Positions 18,244 to 28,208 are shown, counted from the stretch's first letter. The stretch is 64,000 bases of DNA from Photobacterium frigidiphilum (GCF_003025615.1 NZ_PYMJ01000014.1:1-64000), one strand, 5' to 3'. Translations and numbers: made by a program. The notes: generated by a model not told the origin, from the sequence alone.

Positions 18244-20319
18244 CTATCTTACTCTTTTAAGCACAGCCCCTTCATAACCACCCAATTCAATATAATGCAT
18301 AGGTGCACTCAACGAGCCGTCGCGATTCACACGTCGATATACACCAGGCAACGAAACGCGTAATGGTTTTGAATTAAAATAACTCGCTTGATTACGCTCT
18401 TTGGCAGCTCGATAAACTACCAAACCATCACTGTATTGCCTTGCCATCACACCTTCTTTTGGAAATTCACTGACCCAGCCAGAACGGTATAACCAAAACC
18501 AGTTCGCTTTATGTAAACTCACCTTTTCTTGTCCGACTAGAAGCTTTGTTTCTGTTGTTTTTGCTTTACCTTGCTTACTTTTCCAGTAAACAGGCTTGTA
18601 ACCTTTCGGAGTTTTACTGGGGTACCCAATAGAAATATCGAGCATTTTAGTCGGTTGATAAGCCCAATTTTTCGGTATACCTTGGCGATACCAATTCGAC
18701 GAGCCGCGATTATCATTATCAAACTGGGTATTATTACTGCCGTAAATAAACGTCTGATTCCAGCTATGGTAATACGTTACTTTTGGCAAATTAAAAAAGT
18801 AATATAAGGCTAAACCCGTCTCGATATCTTTATGCCATGCAATACTAGAGGTGAGATTATTTTCGCTTCTTCCCCCTCGTGTTGTTGTCATGATTAAACT
18901 TTTATCACCTAATTTCGCTAATGCAAAGCTATCCCACGATCGTTGCATTCGATCTAACCCCATAGCGGGGCTAAGATAATGCTCACGTAACCATACGTCC
19001 ATTATATCGCGTAACGGTGTGGGCCAAGCGGTGTACTCCCAAAGGTTAAGCTCTGATATATTTGCCGCTAACCAGCGTGTGCCGGTTTTAATTTTGACTA
19101 TTTGAAGAAAGCCAGCCATCTGCTCGGCGTAAAATTTAGCGGCCTCATCATTACCAACCTTAAAAGGAAGCTCTGCAATCTGCCCGCCAGTTATTAACGT
19201 AAATTGATTTTCGCCAAGCAATTTCGCCATATCATCGTTATAAGCACCGCTCAAACCTTGTCGTTGCCAATCATAATGATACCAATCACCGTATAAATCA
19301 TTTATATCAGTGCGGTTAAAATTGGTTCGATACCAACAGCTATTTCTCCAAAGCCCAGAGGCTGGAATTAATCTCGCTTGATGCTTAAAACGCGCACTGG
19401 CATTTACGTTACTTCTTGTGCTGTATTCAATTTTATTAATAAATCCATCATGATTACGATCATTTTGATCATCCCAGCCAGGGAAAGACAAGCTGTTATT
19501 ATCAGCCTCAATCCAAGGCTTTACACTCAATGCAGACAACGTTGTACCTGCTGGCCAATTTAATTTTAATGCCCAAATTTTCAAGCCACTACTTAATACC
19601 TTCAACCCCGTGTTCATTTCGCGATCTTGATAAAAAGGGAATGCCGACAGCCAAGCAGATGCAAATGAAAACTCACCTTGCCAAGTATTTTGTCGCTTTA
19701 GCCACTGGGTATCTGACGGGATCCATTTCGCGATATTGCCATCATCACCAGCAACACTTCTCATAACGGTCGGAACGGTATCAGCAACTACATCAAACTG
19801 ATCAAACGGATAAGAAGAGATCAATATTATTTCGTCTGAAGGCTTAAGGGTTAAAGGCGGTCGGGCGGTAGAAAGATTGCCATCACGAATGAGCAATAAA
19901 TGAAGGGGCTGCCCTTTTAGTAAGTAATCCATCCCCCCATCTACCGAAGGAACAGATAAGACAGTATCTTCCAAGTAATGAAGATACGCATTTTCAACGT
20001 CGATACCTCGTTCTGCCGTTTTTTTATTTAACCATGCGGTTTTTTCTTCGGGTCGACAATCAAACTTCTGGGTATACATATAGCCCATCGCGATTGTTTG
20101 CTGGTTTAAGGCAGCATCATCTAAACTGCCAAAGACCACATCAGCATGCTGAACTTCCCACTCTTTTACCTCTTTGGCGGAATCAAACACTGATGTCGCT
20201 AACGGCTCTTCCCACACGCCGGGTAATACCCAGCCAGTTGCCGTTGATGGATATACTTGGCTTGACGCCGAAAAAGAAATAACAAAGAATGCAATCCAAA
20301 CAAGGTGTAACCAACCCAT
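18244..20319 (-). CDS. Secreted 691-aa protein of unknown function, possibly glycoside-hydrolase-like
   Basis: I cannot name this family. A signal peptide (MGWLHLVWIAFFVISFSASS) predicts export. Residues 287-298 (DRNHDGFINKIE) form a canonical EF-hand or dockerin-like calcium loop. The middle is rich in Trp and Tyr (LYGDWYHYDWQRQG, YYHSWNQTF, TTTRGGRSENN). The last 65 residues (SDGLVVYRA, VSLPGVYRRV, IELGGYEGAVLKR) resemble the beta-sandwich that closes many glycoside hydrolases, so a carbohydrate-active enzyme is a reasonable guess. It stands alone, between dxs and pgpA, which are near neighbours in E. coli, and reads leftward against dxs. The frame is intact and long, so it is surely coding. 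Confidence 0.7.
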   Translation of the reverse strand: MGWLHLVWIAFFVISFSASSQVYPSTATGWVLPGVWEEPLATSVFDSAKEVKEWEVQHADVVFGSLDDAALNQQTIAMGYMYTQKFDCRPEEKTAWLNKKTAERGIDVENAYLHYLEDTVLSVPSVDGGMDYLLKGQPLHLLLIRDGNLSTARPPLTLKPSDEIILISSYPFDQFDVVADTVPTVMRSVAGDDGNIAKWIPSDTQWLKRQNTWQGEFSFASAWLSAFPFYQDREMNTGLKVLSSGLKIWALKLNWPAGTTLSALSVKPWIEADNNSLSFPGWDDQNDRNHDGFINKIEYSTRSNVNASARFKHQARLIPASGLWRNSCWYRTNFNRTDINDLYGDWYHYDWQRQGLSGAYNDDMAKLLGENQFTLITGGQIAELPFKVGNDEAAKFYAEQMAGFLQIVKIKTGTRWLAANISELNLWEYTAWPTPLRDIMDVWLREHYLSPAMGLDRMQRSWDSFALAKLGDKSLIMTTTRGGRSENNLTSSIAWHKDIETGLALYYFFNLPKVTYYHSWNQTFIYGSNNTQFDNDNRGSSNWYRQGIPKNWAYQPTKMLDISIGYPSKTPKGYKPVYWKSKQGKAKTTETKLLVGQEKVSLHKANWFWLYRSGWVSEFPKEGVMARQYSDGLVVYRAAKERNQASYFNSKPLRVSLPGVYRRVNRDGSLSAPMHYIELGGYEGAVLKRVR

Positions 20320-20404
20320 ATCTCACCATGACAGTTAGTGATTTAGTTTACATAAAGGTTAGACGAACAAATAATAGCCTGTTGATTGATTTAGCTTAAG
20401 GTAT

Positions 20405-20430
20405 AAAAAAACCGCGCCATGCGCGGTTTA
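20405..20430 (-). terminator. Terminator after the rib-thiL-pgpA block
   Basis: AAACCGCGC (20409-20417) pairs with GCGCGGTTT (20421-20429), loop CAT. Read leftward it ends in seven T residues, 47 bases after the pgpA stop. Confidence 0.9.
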
Positions 20431-20476
20431 ATAATGGTATTCAACTGAAACAGTAAATACTGAGTTAATATAACGA

Positions 20477-20962
20477 TTACCAGCCAAACCAGTAACCGAC
20501 ACCCCATAGGCAAATCATCGCCATAAAACCAGCTAGGATGTCGTCAACCATAATGCCAAAACCACCATGCACATGCTTATCTAACCAACTGATAGGCCAT
20601 GGCTTGATCATGTCGAAGAATCGGAACAACACAAATCCCGCCAGTATCCATTGCCAATTCACCACAGGCGCAATGGCCATCGTGATCCAGAAACCAACAA
20701 ATTCATCCCACACAATACTGCCGTGATCATGTACTCCCATATCATCAGACGTTTTCTGACAAATAGTAATACCAATCACCGCAGCAACAATCGTTATTAA
20801 AATGTATGCAGCAAAGGGAAGTTGAACGATCAATAAATACAAAGGTATAGATGCAACTGTACCCATTGTTCCGGGAATAATCGGTGATAAACCACTCCCG
20901 AAGCCTGTGGCTAAAAAGTGCCACGGGTTTTTTAAATTTATTCTATCTTTAGGATTACTCAC
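20477..20962 (-). CDS. pgpA: Phosphatidylglycerophosphatase A
   Basis: A 161-aa inner-membrane phosphatase that removes phosphate from phosphatidylglycerophosphate to give phosphatidylglycerol. Hydrophobic segments near 35-60, 95-112 and 135-158 surround the family blocks GFGSGLSPIIPGTMGTVAS, HDHGSIVWDEFVGFW and FRFFDMIKPWPI, the last followed by GFGIMVDDILAG with acidic residues of the active site. It follows thiL by 3 bases. thiL-pgpA pairing is conserved in gammaproteobacteria. Confidence 0.94.
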   Translation of the reverse strand: MSNPKDRINLKNPWHFLATGFGSGLSPIIPGTMGTVASIPLYLLIVQLPFAAYILITIVAAVIGITICQKTSDDMGVHDHGSIVWDEFVGFWITMAIAPVVNWQWILAGFVLFRFFDMIKPWPISWLDKHVHGGFGIMVDDILAGFMAMICLWGVGYWFGW

Positions 20963-20965
20963 ACT

Positions 20966-21940
20966 TTACTCCGCGAAATGATCAAAACCGTGCAACTGCC
21001 AATCTAGCAGTTTATCGTTTTGGGTCAACTGAATACCTTGTCCTGGTCGCAACTGACCAATACAAGTCACTTTAACCCCAGAGTGTGCTAGAGATGTATC
21101 GACGGCTCCTCGATTTTCCTCTGGAACAGTAAAGCATAATTCATATTCCTCACCACTGGTAAGCGCAAGCTGCTGGGCTTTTTGTCTATCACTCTCGAAC
21201 GTAAGTAGTTCATCAGAAAGAGGTAATTTATCAACATCAATAACGGCTGAAACCTGCGACCGTTTTAGAATATGCCCCAAATCTGAAATAAGCCCATCAG
21301 AAATATCTAATGCCGCAGAAGCGATACCAATCAATGCTTGCCCAGCAAGTATTCTAGGATGCGCTTTAAAGTGACGTTCTAATAGGGTATTTCTTAATGC
21401 ATCATCTTCAACCGTGACTTCATTAAGCAATATCGCTAACCCTGCCGCACTATCACCGAGGTTTCCGGTTACATAAATCCAATCACCAGAATTTGCCCCT
21501 GCGCGCGTGAGTGCCTTCCCTTCCGGAACAAAACCGTGAACGGTCAGGGTAATGCTTAGCGGGCCTTTAGTCGTATCACCACCAATAAGCTGCACATTAA
21601 AATATTCTGCTAGGGCAAAGAACCCTTCACAAAATTGGCTTAACCATGCTTCATTAGGCTCGGGCATGGTCAGTGCTAACGATACCCATGCAGGTGTTGC
21701 CCCCATTGCCGCTAAATCACTAAGGTTCGACGCTAAGGCTTTATGAGCAATGAGTGCAGGATCGGCATCAGCAAGAAAATGGGTTCCCGCAACAAGGGAA
21801 TCCGTGCTGACAGCAAGGTGACTGCCAGTAGGCACAGAGAGTAAAGCGCAATCATCGCCAATTGCGAGGGCAACATCACGACGATTGACAGATTGGTGCT
21901 CAAAATAGCGAGCGATAAGATCAAATTCGGTACTGGCCAT
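20966..21940 (-). CDS. thiL: Thiamine-monophosphate kinase
   Basis: A 324-aa kinase of the PurM/ThiL superfamily that converts thiamine monophosphate to thiamine diphosphate with ATP. Conserved elements are AIGDDCALL (metal-binding aspartates), VSTDSLVAGTHF, ALASNLSDLAAMGATP, the LIGGDTTKGPLS strand and DISDGLISDLGHI. It is separated from nusB by 94 bases holding a leftward terminator, so it may have its own promoter or rely on read-through. Its product is the cofactor of Dxs in this window. Confidence 0.94.
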   Translation of the reverse strand: MASTEFDLIARYFEHQSVNRRDVALAIGDDCALLSVPTGSHLAVSTDSLVAGTHFLADADPALIAHKALASNLSDLAAMGATPAWVSLALTMPEPNEAWLSQFCEGFFALAEYFNVQLIGGDTTKGPLSITLTVHGFVPEGKALTRAGANSGDWIYVTGNLGDSAAGLAILLNEVTVEDDALRNTLLERHFKAHPRILAGQALIGIASAALDISDGLISDLGHILKRSQVSAVIDVDKLPLSDELLTFESDRQKAQQLALTSGEEYELCFTVPEENRGAVDTSLAHSGVKVTCIGQLRPGQGIQLTQNDKLLDWQLHGFDHFAE

Positions 21941-21990
21941 AATATTTTATTATTAGTTGATGAATATGATAGTAAACAGAAAAATCAGAT

Positions 21991-22016
21991 AGAAAAAAGG
22001 CCAGCAATTGCTGGCC
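21991..22016 (-). terminator. Terminator between nusB and thiL
   Basis: The perfect 18-bp palindrome GGCCAGCAATTGCTGGCC (21999-22016) is followed, in the leftward direction, by a T-run (A-run 21993-21998 on the given strand). It lies 19 bases after the nusB stop, in the middle of what is usually treated as one operon. Confidence 0.8.
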
Positions 22017-22034
22017 TCAAAACGTCTTTTTCGA

Positions 22035-22502
22035 TTACTTTTTACGAAGTGTTGGTGCTGCTTTATCAAGCACACCGTTCACAAATTTGTGGCTATCTTC
22101 AGCACCGAATATCTTAGCTAATTCGATTGCTTCATTGATAACAACTTTATAAGGAACATCTTCACGTTTAGTCATCTCATACATCGCTAAGCGAAGTAGA
22201 GCAAGCTCCATCTGGTCCAAATCTTGAAGTGGACGAGAAAGGTAAGGACGCATCTTGCTGTCCAATTCCTGATGGTTCTGTACAACACCATTCAAAAGAT
22301 CATGAAAGTAGTTCAGATCTGTATGTGGTGCAGCAAGAATAGGTGCATCAGCCTGGTGCTCTTCTTCTTCAAATTTGTCATCAGAAAGGAACTGTTGCTC
22401 GATTTCCGCAACATTACCTTTCGTGATCTGCCATGAATAAATTGCTTGGATAGCAAAATGACGAGCATTACGACGTGCAGCTGGTTTCACATTAACCCCC
22501 AT
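22035..22502 (-). CDS. nusB: Transcription antitermination factor NusB
   Basis: A 155-aa all-helical protein that binds boxA RNA with NusE (S10) in rRNA antitermination. The family patterns [17 protein letters not shown] at the N-terminus, [21 protein letters not shown] and [29 protein letters not shown] are present. The central acidic insertion ([14 protein letters not shown]) is common in Vibrionaceae. Its ATG overlaps the ribH stop (TAATG), so translation is coupled. Confidence 0.95.
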   Translation of the reverse strand: MGVNVKPAARRNARHFAIQAIYSWQITKGNVAEIEQQFLSDDKFEEEEHQADAPILAAPHTDLNYFHDLLNGVVQNHQELDSKMRPYLSRPLQDLDQMELALLRLAMYEMTKREDVPYKVVINEAIELAKIFGAEDSHKFVNGVLDKAAPTLRKK

Positions 22503-22972
22503 TAGGATTCGATTTGGGACAGTACATTTACCATTTCAAGCGCGCTTAGTGCAGCCTCTGCCCCTTTATTACCAGCCTTGGTACCGGCACGCTCAATGGC
22601 TTGTTCGATTGAATCTACAGTCAGAACGCCAAATGCAACTGGAGTATTGTACTCTAGTGCGACTTGCGCCAGACCTTTATTACACTCGCCGGCAACATAA
22701 TCAAAGTGTGGTGTTCCACCACGGATCACAGAGCCTAAAGCAACGATAGCGTCATAACGATCGCTCTTAGCAACCTGCTGAGCAACAAGTGGTAACTCAT
22801 AAGCGCCAGGGCAACGAACAACTGTAATATTGTCATCGCTTACCTGACCTTGACGTTTAAGCGCATCTAATGCACCAGCAAGTAAGCTTTCATTAATAAA
22901 GCTGTTGAAACGTGCAATTACGATAGCAATTTTTGCGTTTGGTGCCGCGATAGCGCCTTCAATTACATTCAT
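22502..22972 (-). CDS. ribH: 6,7-dimethyl-8-ribityllumazine synthase
   Basis: A 156-aa lumazine synthase, the penultimate step of riboflavin synthesis (also called ribE in E. coli). The ATG at 22972 has AGGAAGG upstream and gives the standard N-terminus [20 protein letters not shown]; the frame extends 18 codons further, but without support. Motifs are [35 protein letters not shown] (catalytic His) and [23 protein letters not shown]. It sits 194 bases after ribBX, with nothing recognisable in the gap. Confidence 0.95.
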   Translation of the reverse strand: MNVIEGAIAAPNAKIAIVIARFNSFINESLLAGALDALKRQGQVSDDNITVVRCPGAYELPLVAQQVAKSDRYDAIVALGSVIRGGTPHFDYVAGECNKGLAQVALEYNTPVAFGVLTVDSIEQAIERAGTKAGNKGAEAALSALEMVNVLSQIES

Positions 22973-23166
22973 GGGCCTTCCTGTGACTATGTCTTTCCGA
23001 TACGAGAAACCGCGGGAGTCTACCACACTTTATATAAAAGTCGCTACGGACAACCGCTGGTTTATTCGTTTGATTAAATTAAAGCCCTCTAAAATGCTTA
23101 TCGCACTTTGGGACAAAATAGATATTACTTACATTCCCGGCTGGCAATTTACCAACCAAGCAATAA

Positions 23167-24270
23167 TTATTCACAAATATATTCTACAACTTCTAGGCCA
23201 AAACCTGAAAGTGAATGATAACGTTGTGTACTTGATGCAAGCAGACGCATTTTTGAAACGCCTAAATCCGATAAAATCTGAGAGCCCACACCAACCTGAC
23301 GAGATTGATCTTTCGGGTTCAATTTCACTTTCGGCTGTCCGTTATCGTTCGCCGCAAGGTTTTTCACTTTCGTGATAATCGTGTCATGATTTTCTTGCTT
23401 GCTCAGCACAACCAACACACCACCTTCAGAAGCAATGCGTTGCATTGCAGTAGGCAATGTCCATTGCGATGCACCTGAATGTAGAACATCTTTAAACGTG
23501 TCTTGCAAATGAACACGTACTAACGTTTCTGCATTTTCTTTTACATCACCACTACGCAATGCATAGTGAATTTCATTATCGATGGTATCACGGTACGTAA
23601 TCATATCGAACTCACCAAACTCTGTTGGTAAACGGCATTCTGCAATTCGTTCAATCGTGGTTTCGTTGTTATTACGATATTCGATAAGGTCAGCTATCGT
23701 ACCTAGCTTCAATCCATGCTTTTCAGCAAACACTTCTAACTGAGGACGACGTGCCATTGTGCCATCTTCGTTTAGAATTTCCACAATAACACTTGAAGGC
23801 TCAAGACCTGCTAAACGCGCAATATCACAACCTGCTTCAGTATGACCAGCACGGCTAAGTACGCCACCTTCTTGTGCCATTAATGGGAAGATATGTCCCG
23901 GCATCACGATATCAGAAAAGCTGGCATTCGGTGCAACAGCGGCTTGTACTGTTGTTGCACGATCTGCGGCTGAAATACCAGTTGTTACGCCAACTGCTGC
24001 TTCAATAGAAACAGTGAAGTTAGTGCTAAACTGTTCAGTATTGTCTTGTACCATTAATGGTAGGCTGAGTTGCTTACAACGTGCATGCGTTAACGTTAGG
24101 CAAATCAAACCACGGCCGAACATTGCCATGAAGTTAACAGCTTCTGGCGTAATTTTCTCTGCTGCAATGATAAGATCGCCTTCATTTTCACGATCTTCAT
24201 CATCCATCAAGATAACCATCTTACCTTGGCGAATATCATCAATAATTTCTTTCGCAGTGCTTAAACCCAT
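23167..24270 (-). CDS. ribBX: RibBX: DHBP synthase with degenerate GTP cyclohydrolase II-like domain
   Basis: A 367-aa fusion. Residues 1-200 are a full 3,4-dihydroxy-2-butanone-4-phosphate synthase: [25 protein letters not shown] and [16 protein letters not shown] carry the metal- and substrate-binding residues. Residues 205-367 align with RibA but lack the zinc site: where RibA has a cysteine trio around ECLTGD...CDCG, this protein reads [16 protein letters not shown] and has no cysteines there. It therefore should not be a GTP cyclohydrolase II. RibBX hybrids of this kind have been described in Proteobacteria, so a separate ribA gene is expected elsewhere. Simple annotation pipelines would call it bifunctional ribBA. 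Confidence 0.88.
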   Translation of the reverse strand: MGLSTAKEIIDDIRQGKMVILMDDEDRENEGDLIIAAEKITPEAVNFMAMFGRGLICLTLTHARCKQLSLPLMVQDNTEQFSTNFTVSIEAAVGVTTGISAADRATTVQAAVAPNASFSDIVMPGHIFPLMAQEGGVLSRAGHTEAGCDIARLAGLEPSSVIVEILNEDGTMARRPQLEVFAEKHGLKLGTIADLIEYRNNNETTIERIAECRLPTEFGEFDMITYRDTIDNEIHYALRSGDVKENAETLVRVHLQDTFKDVLHSGASQWTLPTAMQRIASEGGVLVVLSKQENHDTIITKVKNLAANDNGQPKVKLNPKDQSRQVGVGSQILSDLGVSKMRLLASSTQRYHSLSGFGLEVVEYICE

Positions 24271-24291
24271 AACAATACCCTTCTCTAATCT

Positions 24292-24948
24292 TTATCCTAA
24301 AAACCCAGTTCTTGCTAATAAGTCCATCGTGACTTCTGACTTTTTGTCAGCGGCTTTATCACCTAACATTAAGCGTTCTAAATAACGGGCAATAACATCA
24401 ACTTCTAAGTTAACGACACGACCAACCTGGAATGATTCCATTGTCGTTTCTGAGGCAGTATGAGGAACAATCGTTAGCTTAAATTCATCACCACGAATTG
24501 CATTAACCGTAAGGCTGATACCATCAATCGATACTGAGCCTTTTTCAGAAATATATTTAGCTAAATGCGCTGGCGCCTTCACCCAAAATTCAATGGCGCG
24601 ACCAGTGTGAGTGCGTTCAATGATCTTGCCCACCTCATCAACGTGACCTGATACCATATGACCACCAAAACGGGTGGTTGGTAACATCGCTTTTTCTAAA
24701 TTCACTTTCTGGCCAGATTTATAGTCAGTAAAAGCAGTACGCTTTAATGTCTCTAACGATAAGTCAGCAACGTAGCCTTTACCAGTTAATGCCACAACGG
24801 TTAGACAAACCCCATTTGTAGCAATACTGTCACCCAGTTTAACATCGGATAAATCAAGGTTACCTGAATCAACCGTTACCGAAATATCAGCACCTTTAGG
24901 CGTCAATGCAGAAATAGTACCGATAGCTTCAATAATGCCAGTAAACAT
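24292..24948 (-). CDS. ribE: Riboflavin synthase alpha subunit
   Basis: A 218-aa enzyme that dismutates two lumazine molecules to riboflavin and the pyrimidine precursor (ribC in E. coli nomenclature). It has two lumazine-binding repeats of about 95 residues: the first begins MFTGIIEAIGTISAL and contains NGVCLTVV; the second begins GHVDEVGKIIERTH and contains DGISLTVNAI. Repeat-internal C and S residues are in place. It sits 21 bases before ribBX, in the leftward rib operon. Confidence 0.95.
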   Translation of the reverse strand: MFTGIIEAIGTISALTPKGADISVTVDSGNLDLSDVKLGDSIATNGVCLTVVALTGKGYVADLSLETLKRTAFTDYKSGQKVNLEKAMLPTTRFGGHMVSGHVDEVGKIIERTHTGRAIEFWVKAPAHLAKYISEKGSVSIDGISLTVNAIRGDEFKLTIVPHTASETTMESFQVGRVVNLEVDVIARYLERLMLGDKAADKKSEVTMDLLARTGFLG

Positions 24949-24976
24949 GTTTAAAATTCCTTGGTTCGCTCAAGCG

Positions 24977-26101
24977 TTAAACGCGAGCAATAATACGTAA
25001 ATCAGGACCAATCATACGAACATCTGTTATCTCAAGGTTAAGTACTTGAGACATCGATGTCAGCCCTTTTAAGTTAATTAAGCTACGGCTATCACACCCC
25101 ATCAGTTTAGGAGCTTGATAAAGAATAAGCTCGTCAACTAATCCTGCCGCTAACAATCCGCCCGCTAACTCAGCCCCCGCTTCCACCCAAATATGGTTAA
25201 TATCTTGCTTTGCGAGTTCAAGCATTAGCGACGTTAAATTTAATTGCTCTGAATCATCTTGCTTTGGAATGAGCACTTGAGAAACAGAGTCAGACCACGT
25301 TTCTTGCCCCTCTTCAGCACGTGCTAATAGGGTTTTTCCCGCAAGACTAAACAGTTTAAAATCGGGTGTGACACGGTTTTTACTATCGATAATAACCCGC
25401 GTAGGTTGGCGTAAAGCGGCTTCTGGGTATTCAGCGTGTACTGGCTCACCCAGTTCACTCCAGCGTACATTTAATGATGGATCATCAGCAATAACGGTAG
25501 AGCTTGTTGATAAAACGGCTCCCGCTTTTGCGCGAAAGCGTTGCACATCGGCACGTGCTTCAGGGCCGGTAATCCACTTACTTTCACCATTTGATAACGC
25601 TGTTCGCCCATCAAGACTTGCTGCTAATTTTAGCTGTACATACGGTAGCCCGGTTTTCATTCGCTTGATAAAACCGAGATTCAACGCTTGCGCATCTGCT
25701 GCTAATAAACCCGTTTGCACTTCAATGCCCGCAATTTTCAGCATTTCAATACCACGGCCACCCACCTTAGGGTTGGGATCCACCATCGCGCAAACAACAC
25801 GAGAAATATTGGCATTAATTAAGGCTTGAGCACAAGGTGGGGTACGACCAAAATGGGAACAGGGTTCAAGTGTTACATAAGCTGTCGCGCCTTTCGCTTG
25901 ATCGCCAGCGGCACGCAATGCAAACACTTCAGCATGAGGTTGGCCAGCTTGATAGTGAAAACCTTCACCAACAATGGTAGCACCTTGAGCAATAACGCAA
26001 CCTACATTGGGATTAGGTGCAGTAGTGAAGCGACCACGTTTTGCCAATTCAATGGCACGTAGCATCATGGAGTGATCAATAGATGAGAACATCGAATGCA
26101 T
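24977..26101 (-). CDS. ribD: Bifunctional pyrimidine deaminase/reductase RibD
   Basis: A 374-aa enzyme for two consecutive riboflavin steps. The N-terminal deaminase has the zinc motif HAEVFALRAAG and PCSHFGRTPPCAQAL. The C-terminal reductase has RPKV-like PYVQLKLAASLDGRTAL, SKWITGPEARADVQ and WVEAGAELAGGLL, with NADPH-binding features. Three candidate starts (residues 1, 4 and 12) occur and none has a strong Shine-Dalgarno sequence, so the start is uncertain by a few codons. It follows nrdR by 70 bases. Confidence 0.94.
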   Translation of the reverse strand: MHSMFSSIDHSMMLRAIELAKRGRFTTAPNPNVGCVIAQGATIVGEGFHYQAGQPHAEVFALRAAGDQAKGATAYVTLEPCSHFGRTPPCAQALINANISRVVCAMVDPNPKVGGRGIEMLKIAGIEVQTGLLAADAQALNLGFIKRMKTGLPYVQLKLAASLDGRTALSNGESKWITGPEARADVQRFRAKAGAVLSTSSTVIADDPSLNVRWSELGEPVHAEYPEAALRQPTRVIIDSKNRVTPDFKLFSLAGKTLLARAEEGQETWSDSVSQVLIPKQDDSEQLNLTSLMLELAKQDINHIWVEAGAELAGGLLAAGLVDELILYQAPKLMGCDSRSLINLKGLTSMSQVLNLEITDVRMIGPDLRIIARV

Positions 26102-26171
26102 TCTTTTAGCTTAGAGAGTAATAGTCTAGCTCGCTGATTCTTTTAGAAAGCAGCAAGCTAATACTATTCTT

Positions 26172-26621
26172 TTATTTTTCTAACTTGGCAATTTCTTCGC
26201 CAAATTCACGGATATCTTCAAAACTACGATAAACAGAAGCAAAGCGGATATAAGCAACTTTATCCAATTCTTTTAGTGCTTCCATTACTAAGTTACCAAT
26301 CATATCTGATGGTACTTCACGTTCACCCGTCGCGCGTAAACGGGACTTGATCGTGTTAATCGCACGTTCTATATCATCTGCGCTCACCGGACGTTTTTCT
26401 AACGCACGCTGAATACCACCACGAAGTTTATCTTCATTGAATGAATCGCGGTTGCCATCGGTTTTTATTACTCTTGGCATCACCAATTCGGCAGTCTCAA
26501 ACGTTGTATAGCGTTCATTGCACGCTAAACATTGGCGACGACGACGAACTTGATGACCATCTGCAACTAAACGGGAATCGATTACTTTGGTGTCATTGGC
26601 ACCACAAAAAGGACAATGCAT
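26172..26621 (-). CDS. nrdR: Transcriptional repressor NrdR
   Basis: A 149-aa repressor of ribonucleotide reductase genes. The ATG at 26621 is chosen because TAGGAGGCG lies just upstream and the protein then begins [17 protein letters not shown], as the family does; a longer frame exists. The zinc ribbon is CPFC...CLAC (Cys3, 6, 31, 34), followed by the ATP-cone domain ([19 protein letters not shown] and [15 protein letters not shown]), which senses ATP/dATP. nrdR heads the ribD-nusB block in many gammaproteobacteria. Confidence 0.96.
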   Translation of the reverse strand: MHCPFCGANDTKVIDSRLVADGHQVRRRRQCLACNERYTTFETAELVMPRVIKTDGNRDSFNEDKLRGGIQRALEKRPVSADDIERAINTIKSRLRATGEREVPSDMIGNLVMEALKELDKVAYIRFASVYRSFEDIREFGEEIAKLEK

Positions 26622-26748
26622 CACGCCTCCTAACTTTCGTCGACTCAGTGTACCCCATTTCAACGCCAGAAAGAGAGTATAACCAGGGTTTTATTTATAA
26701 TCTCATAACAAAAAGACGGTACATTGTAGCTATTTGTTATGAAAAACA

Positions 26749-26775
26749 AAACGGCACCTTAAAAGGTGCCGTTAA
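26749..26775 (-). terminator. Terminator after glyA
   Basis: AACGGCACCTT pairs with AAGGTGCCGTT around a short loop; read leftward it runs into TTTTGTTTTT, 55 bases after the glyA stop. Confidence 0.88.
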
Positions 26776-26830
26776 TTTAGGTTTGAAGCACGAAGTGACT
26801 ACTATTTAATCACCGTCGGTCAAATATTGA

Positions 26831-28081
26831 TTAAGCGTATACAGGTAAGCGCTTACAAATTTCTAATACTTTCGCTTTCGTTGCTTCGATAACTTCAGGT
26901 TTATCTGTGTTATCAAGTACATCACAAATCCAACCAGCAAGCTGCTTAGTATCTTCAACCGTAAAACCGCGGCGAGTGATTGATGGTGTACCAATACGAA
27001 TACCTGACGTTACAAACGGGCTGCGTGGATCGTTTGGAACGCTGTTTTTGTTAACGGTAATGTTAGCTGCACCCAGTGCGGCATCCGCTTCTTTACCTGT
27101 GATACCTTTGTCGATTAAATCAACAAGGAACAAGTGATTCTCAGTGCTACCAGATACAATCTTGTAACCGCGCTCTAAGAACTCGCCAACCATTGCTTTC
27201 GCATTTTCAACAACACAAGCTTGATAAACTTTGAATTCAGGTTCCATTGCTTCTTTGAAGGCTACCGCTTTTGCTGCGATAACATGCATTAGAGGACCAC
27301 CCTGACCACCAGGGAATACCGCTGAATTCAACTTCTTATAAAGAGCTTCACCGTCATTAGACAAAATTAGACCGCCACGAGGACCAGCTAATGTTTTATG
27401 CGTTGTTGTTGTTACAACATGGGCATGTGGAACCGGGTTAGGGTAAACACCTGCCGCAATAAGACCCGCAACGTGTGCCATATCAACAAAAAAGTATGCA
27501 CCCACTTTGTCTGCGATTTCACGCATGCGTTTCCAGTCAACAACCTGAGAATACGCAGAGAAACCACCGATAATCATCTTAGGTTTGTGCTCTAACGCCA
27601 ATGCTTCCATTTCTTCGTAATCGATCTGACCAGTTTCATCGATGCCGTAAGGGATGATGTTGTATAACTTACCAGAAAAGTTTACTGGAGAACCGTGAGT
27701 CAAGTGACCACCGTGAGCAAGGCTCATACCTAATACAGTGTCGCCTGGATTTAGTAGGGCCATGTAAACGGCGTTGTTAGCTTGAGAACCAGAGTGAGGC
27801 TGTACGTTCGCGTATTCAGCACCAAAAAGCTGACATGCACGATCAATCGCTAGTTGTTCTGCTTTATCAACAAACTCACAACCACCGTAATAACGCTTAC
27901 CTGGGTAACCTTCAGCATATTTGTTAGTCAGCTGAGATCCTTGAGCTTCCATTACTCGTGGGCTTGTGTAGTTTTCAGAAGCGATCAACTCGATGTGTTC
28001 TTCTTGACGTGCTGTTTCTTCCTGAATGGCTGCAAAAAGTTCCGCATCATAGTCGGCAATATTCATATCGCGCTTTAGCAT
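26831..28081 (-). CDS. glyA: Serine hydroxymethyltransferase
   Basis: A 416-aa PLP enzyme that interconverts serine and glycine and supplies methylene-tetrahydrofolate for purine and thymidylate synthesis. The PLP lysine is in [14 protein letters not shown]; other signatures are [38 protein letters not shown] and [13 protein letters not shown]. The start has GTCAGGAGAGACAG upstream. The 398-base upstream region has a perfect PurR operator match and possible FNR- and MetR-like sites, agreeing with the PurR and MetR control known for E. coli glyA. Confidence 0.97.
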   Translation of the reverse strand: MLKRDMNIADYDAELFAAIQEETARQEEHIELIASENYTSPRVMEAQGSQLTNKYAEGYPGKRYYGGCEFVDKAEQLAIDRACQLFGAEYANVQPHSGSQANNAVYMALLNPGDTVLGMSLAHGGHLTHGSPVNFSGKLYNIIPYGIDETGQIDYEEMEALALEHKPKMIIGGFSAYSQVVDWKRMREIADKVGAYFFVDMAHVAGLIAAGVYPNPVPHAHVVTTTTHKTLAGPRGGLILSNDGEALYKKLNSAVFPGGQGGPLMHVIAAKAVAFKEAMEPEFKVYQACVVENAKAMVGEFLERGYKIVSGSTENHLFLVDLIDKGITGKEADAALGAANITVNKNSVPNDPRSPFVTSGIRIGTPSITRRGFTVEDTKQLAGWICDVLDNTDKPEVIEATKAKVLEICKRLPVYA

Positions 28082-28159
28082 CTGTCTCTCCTGACTAAGG
28101 TAGGTATAACCACAATATTTGGGTAAAAACGAAAAACCGCAAAGCTAGACGCCACGTGG

Positions 28160-28175
28160 ACGCAAACGTTTTCGT
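28160..28175 (-). promoter_or_regulatory. PurR operator upstream of glyA
   Basis: ACGCAAACGTTTTCGT fits the PurR consensus ANGCAANCGNTTNCNT at every fixed position. It lies 79 bases upstream of the glyA ATG. E. coli glyA is a PurR target, which supports the call. Confidence 0.85.
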
Positions 28176-28208
28176 ATTACCAGTAATTAACGCTGTATTT
28201 TACAGAAA

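Noticed and set aside
22973..23026. 18-codon extension of ribH
   Set aside because: The internal ATG at 22972 has AGGAAGG upstream and gives the standard lumazine synthase N-terminus.
22973..23166. FMN riboswitch in the rib operon
   Set aside because: No conserved RFN sequence blocks were seen in the ribBX-ribH gap or upstream of ribD; the gap holds nothing recognisable.
23167..24270. Reading the C-terminal half of RibBX as active GTP cyclohydrolase II
   Set aside because: The zinc-binding cysteines required for activity are absent.
26622..26663. 14-codon extension of nrdR
   Set aside because: The zinc ribbon must start at MHCPFC and TAGGAGG sits immediately before that ATG.
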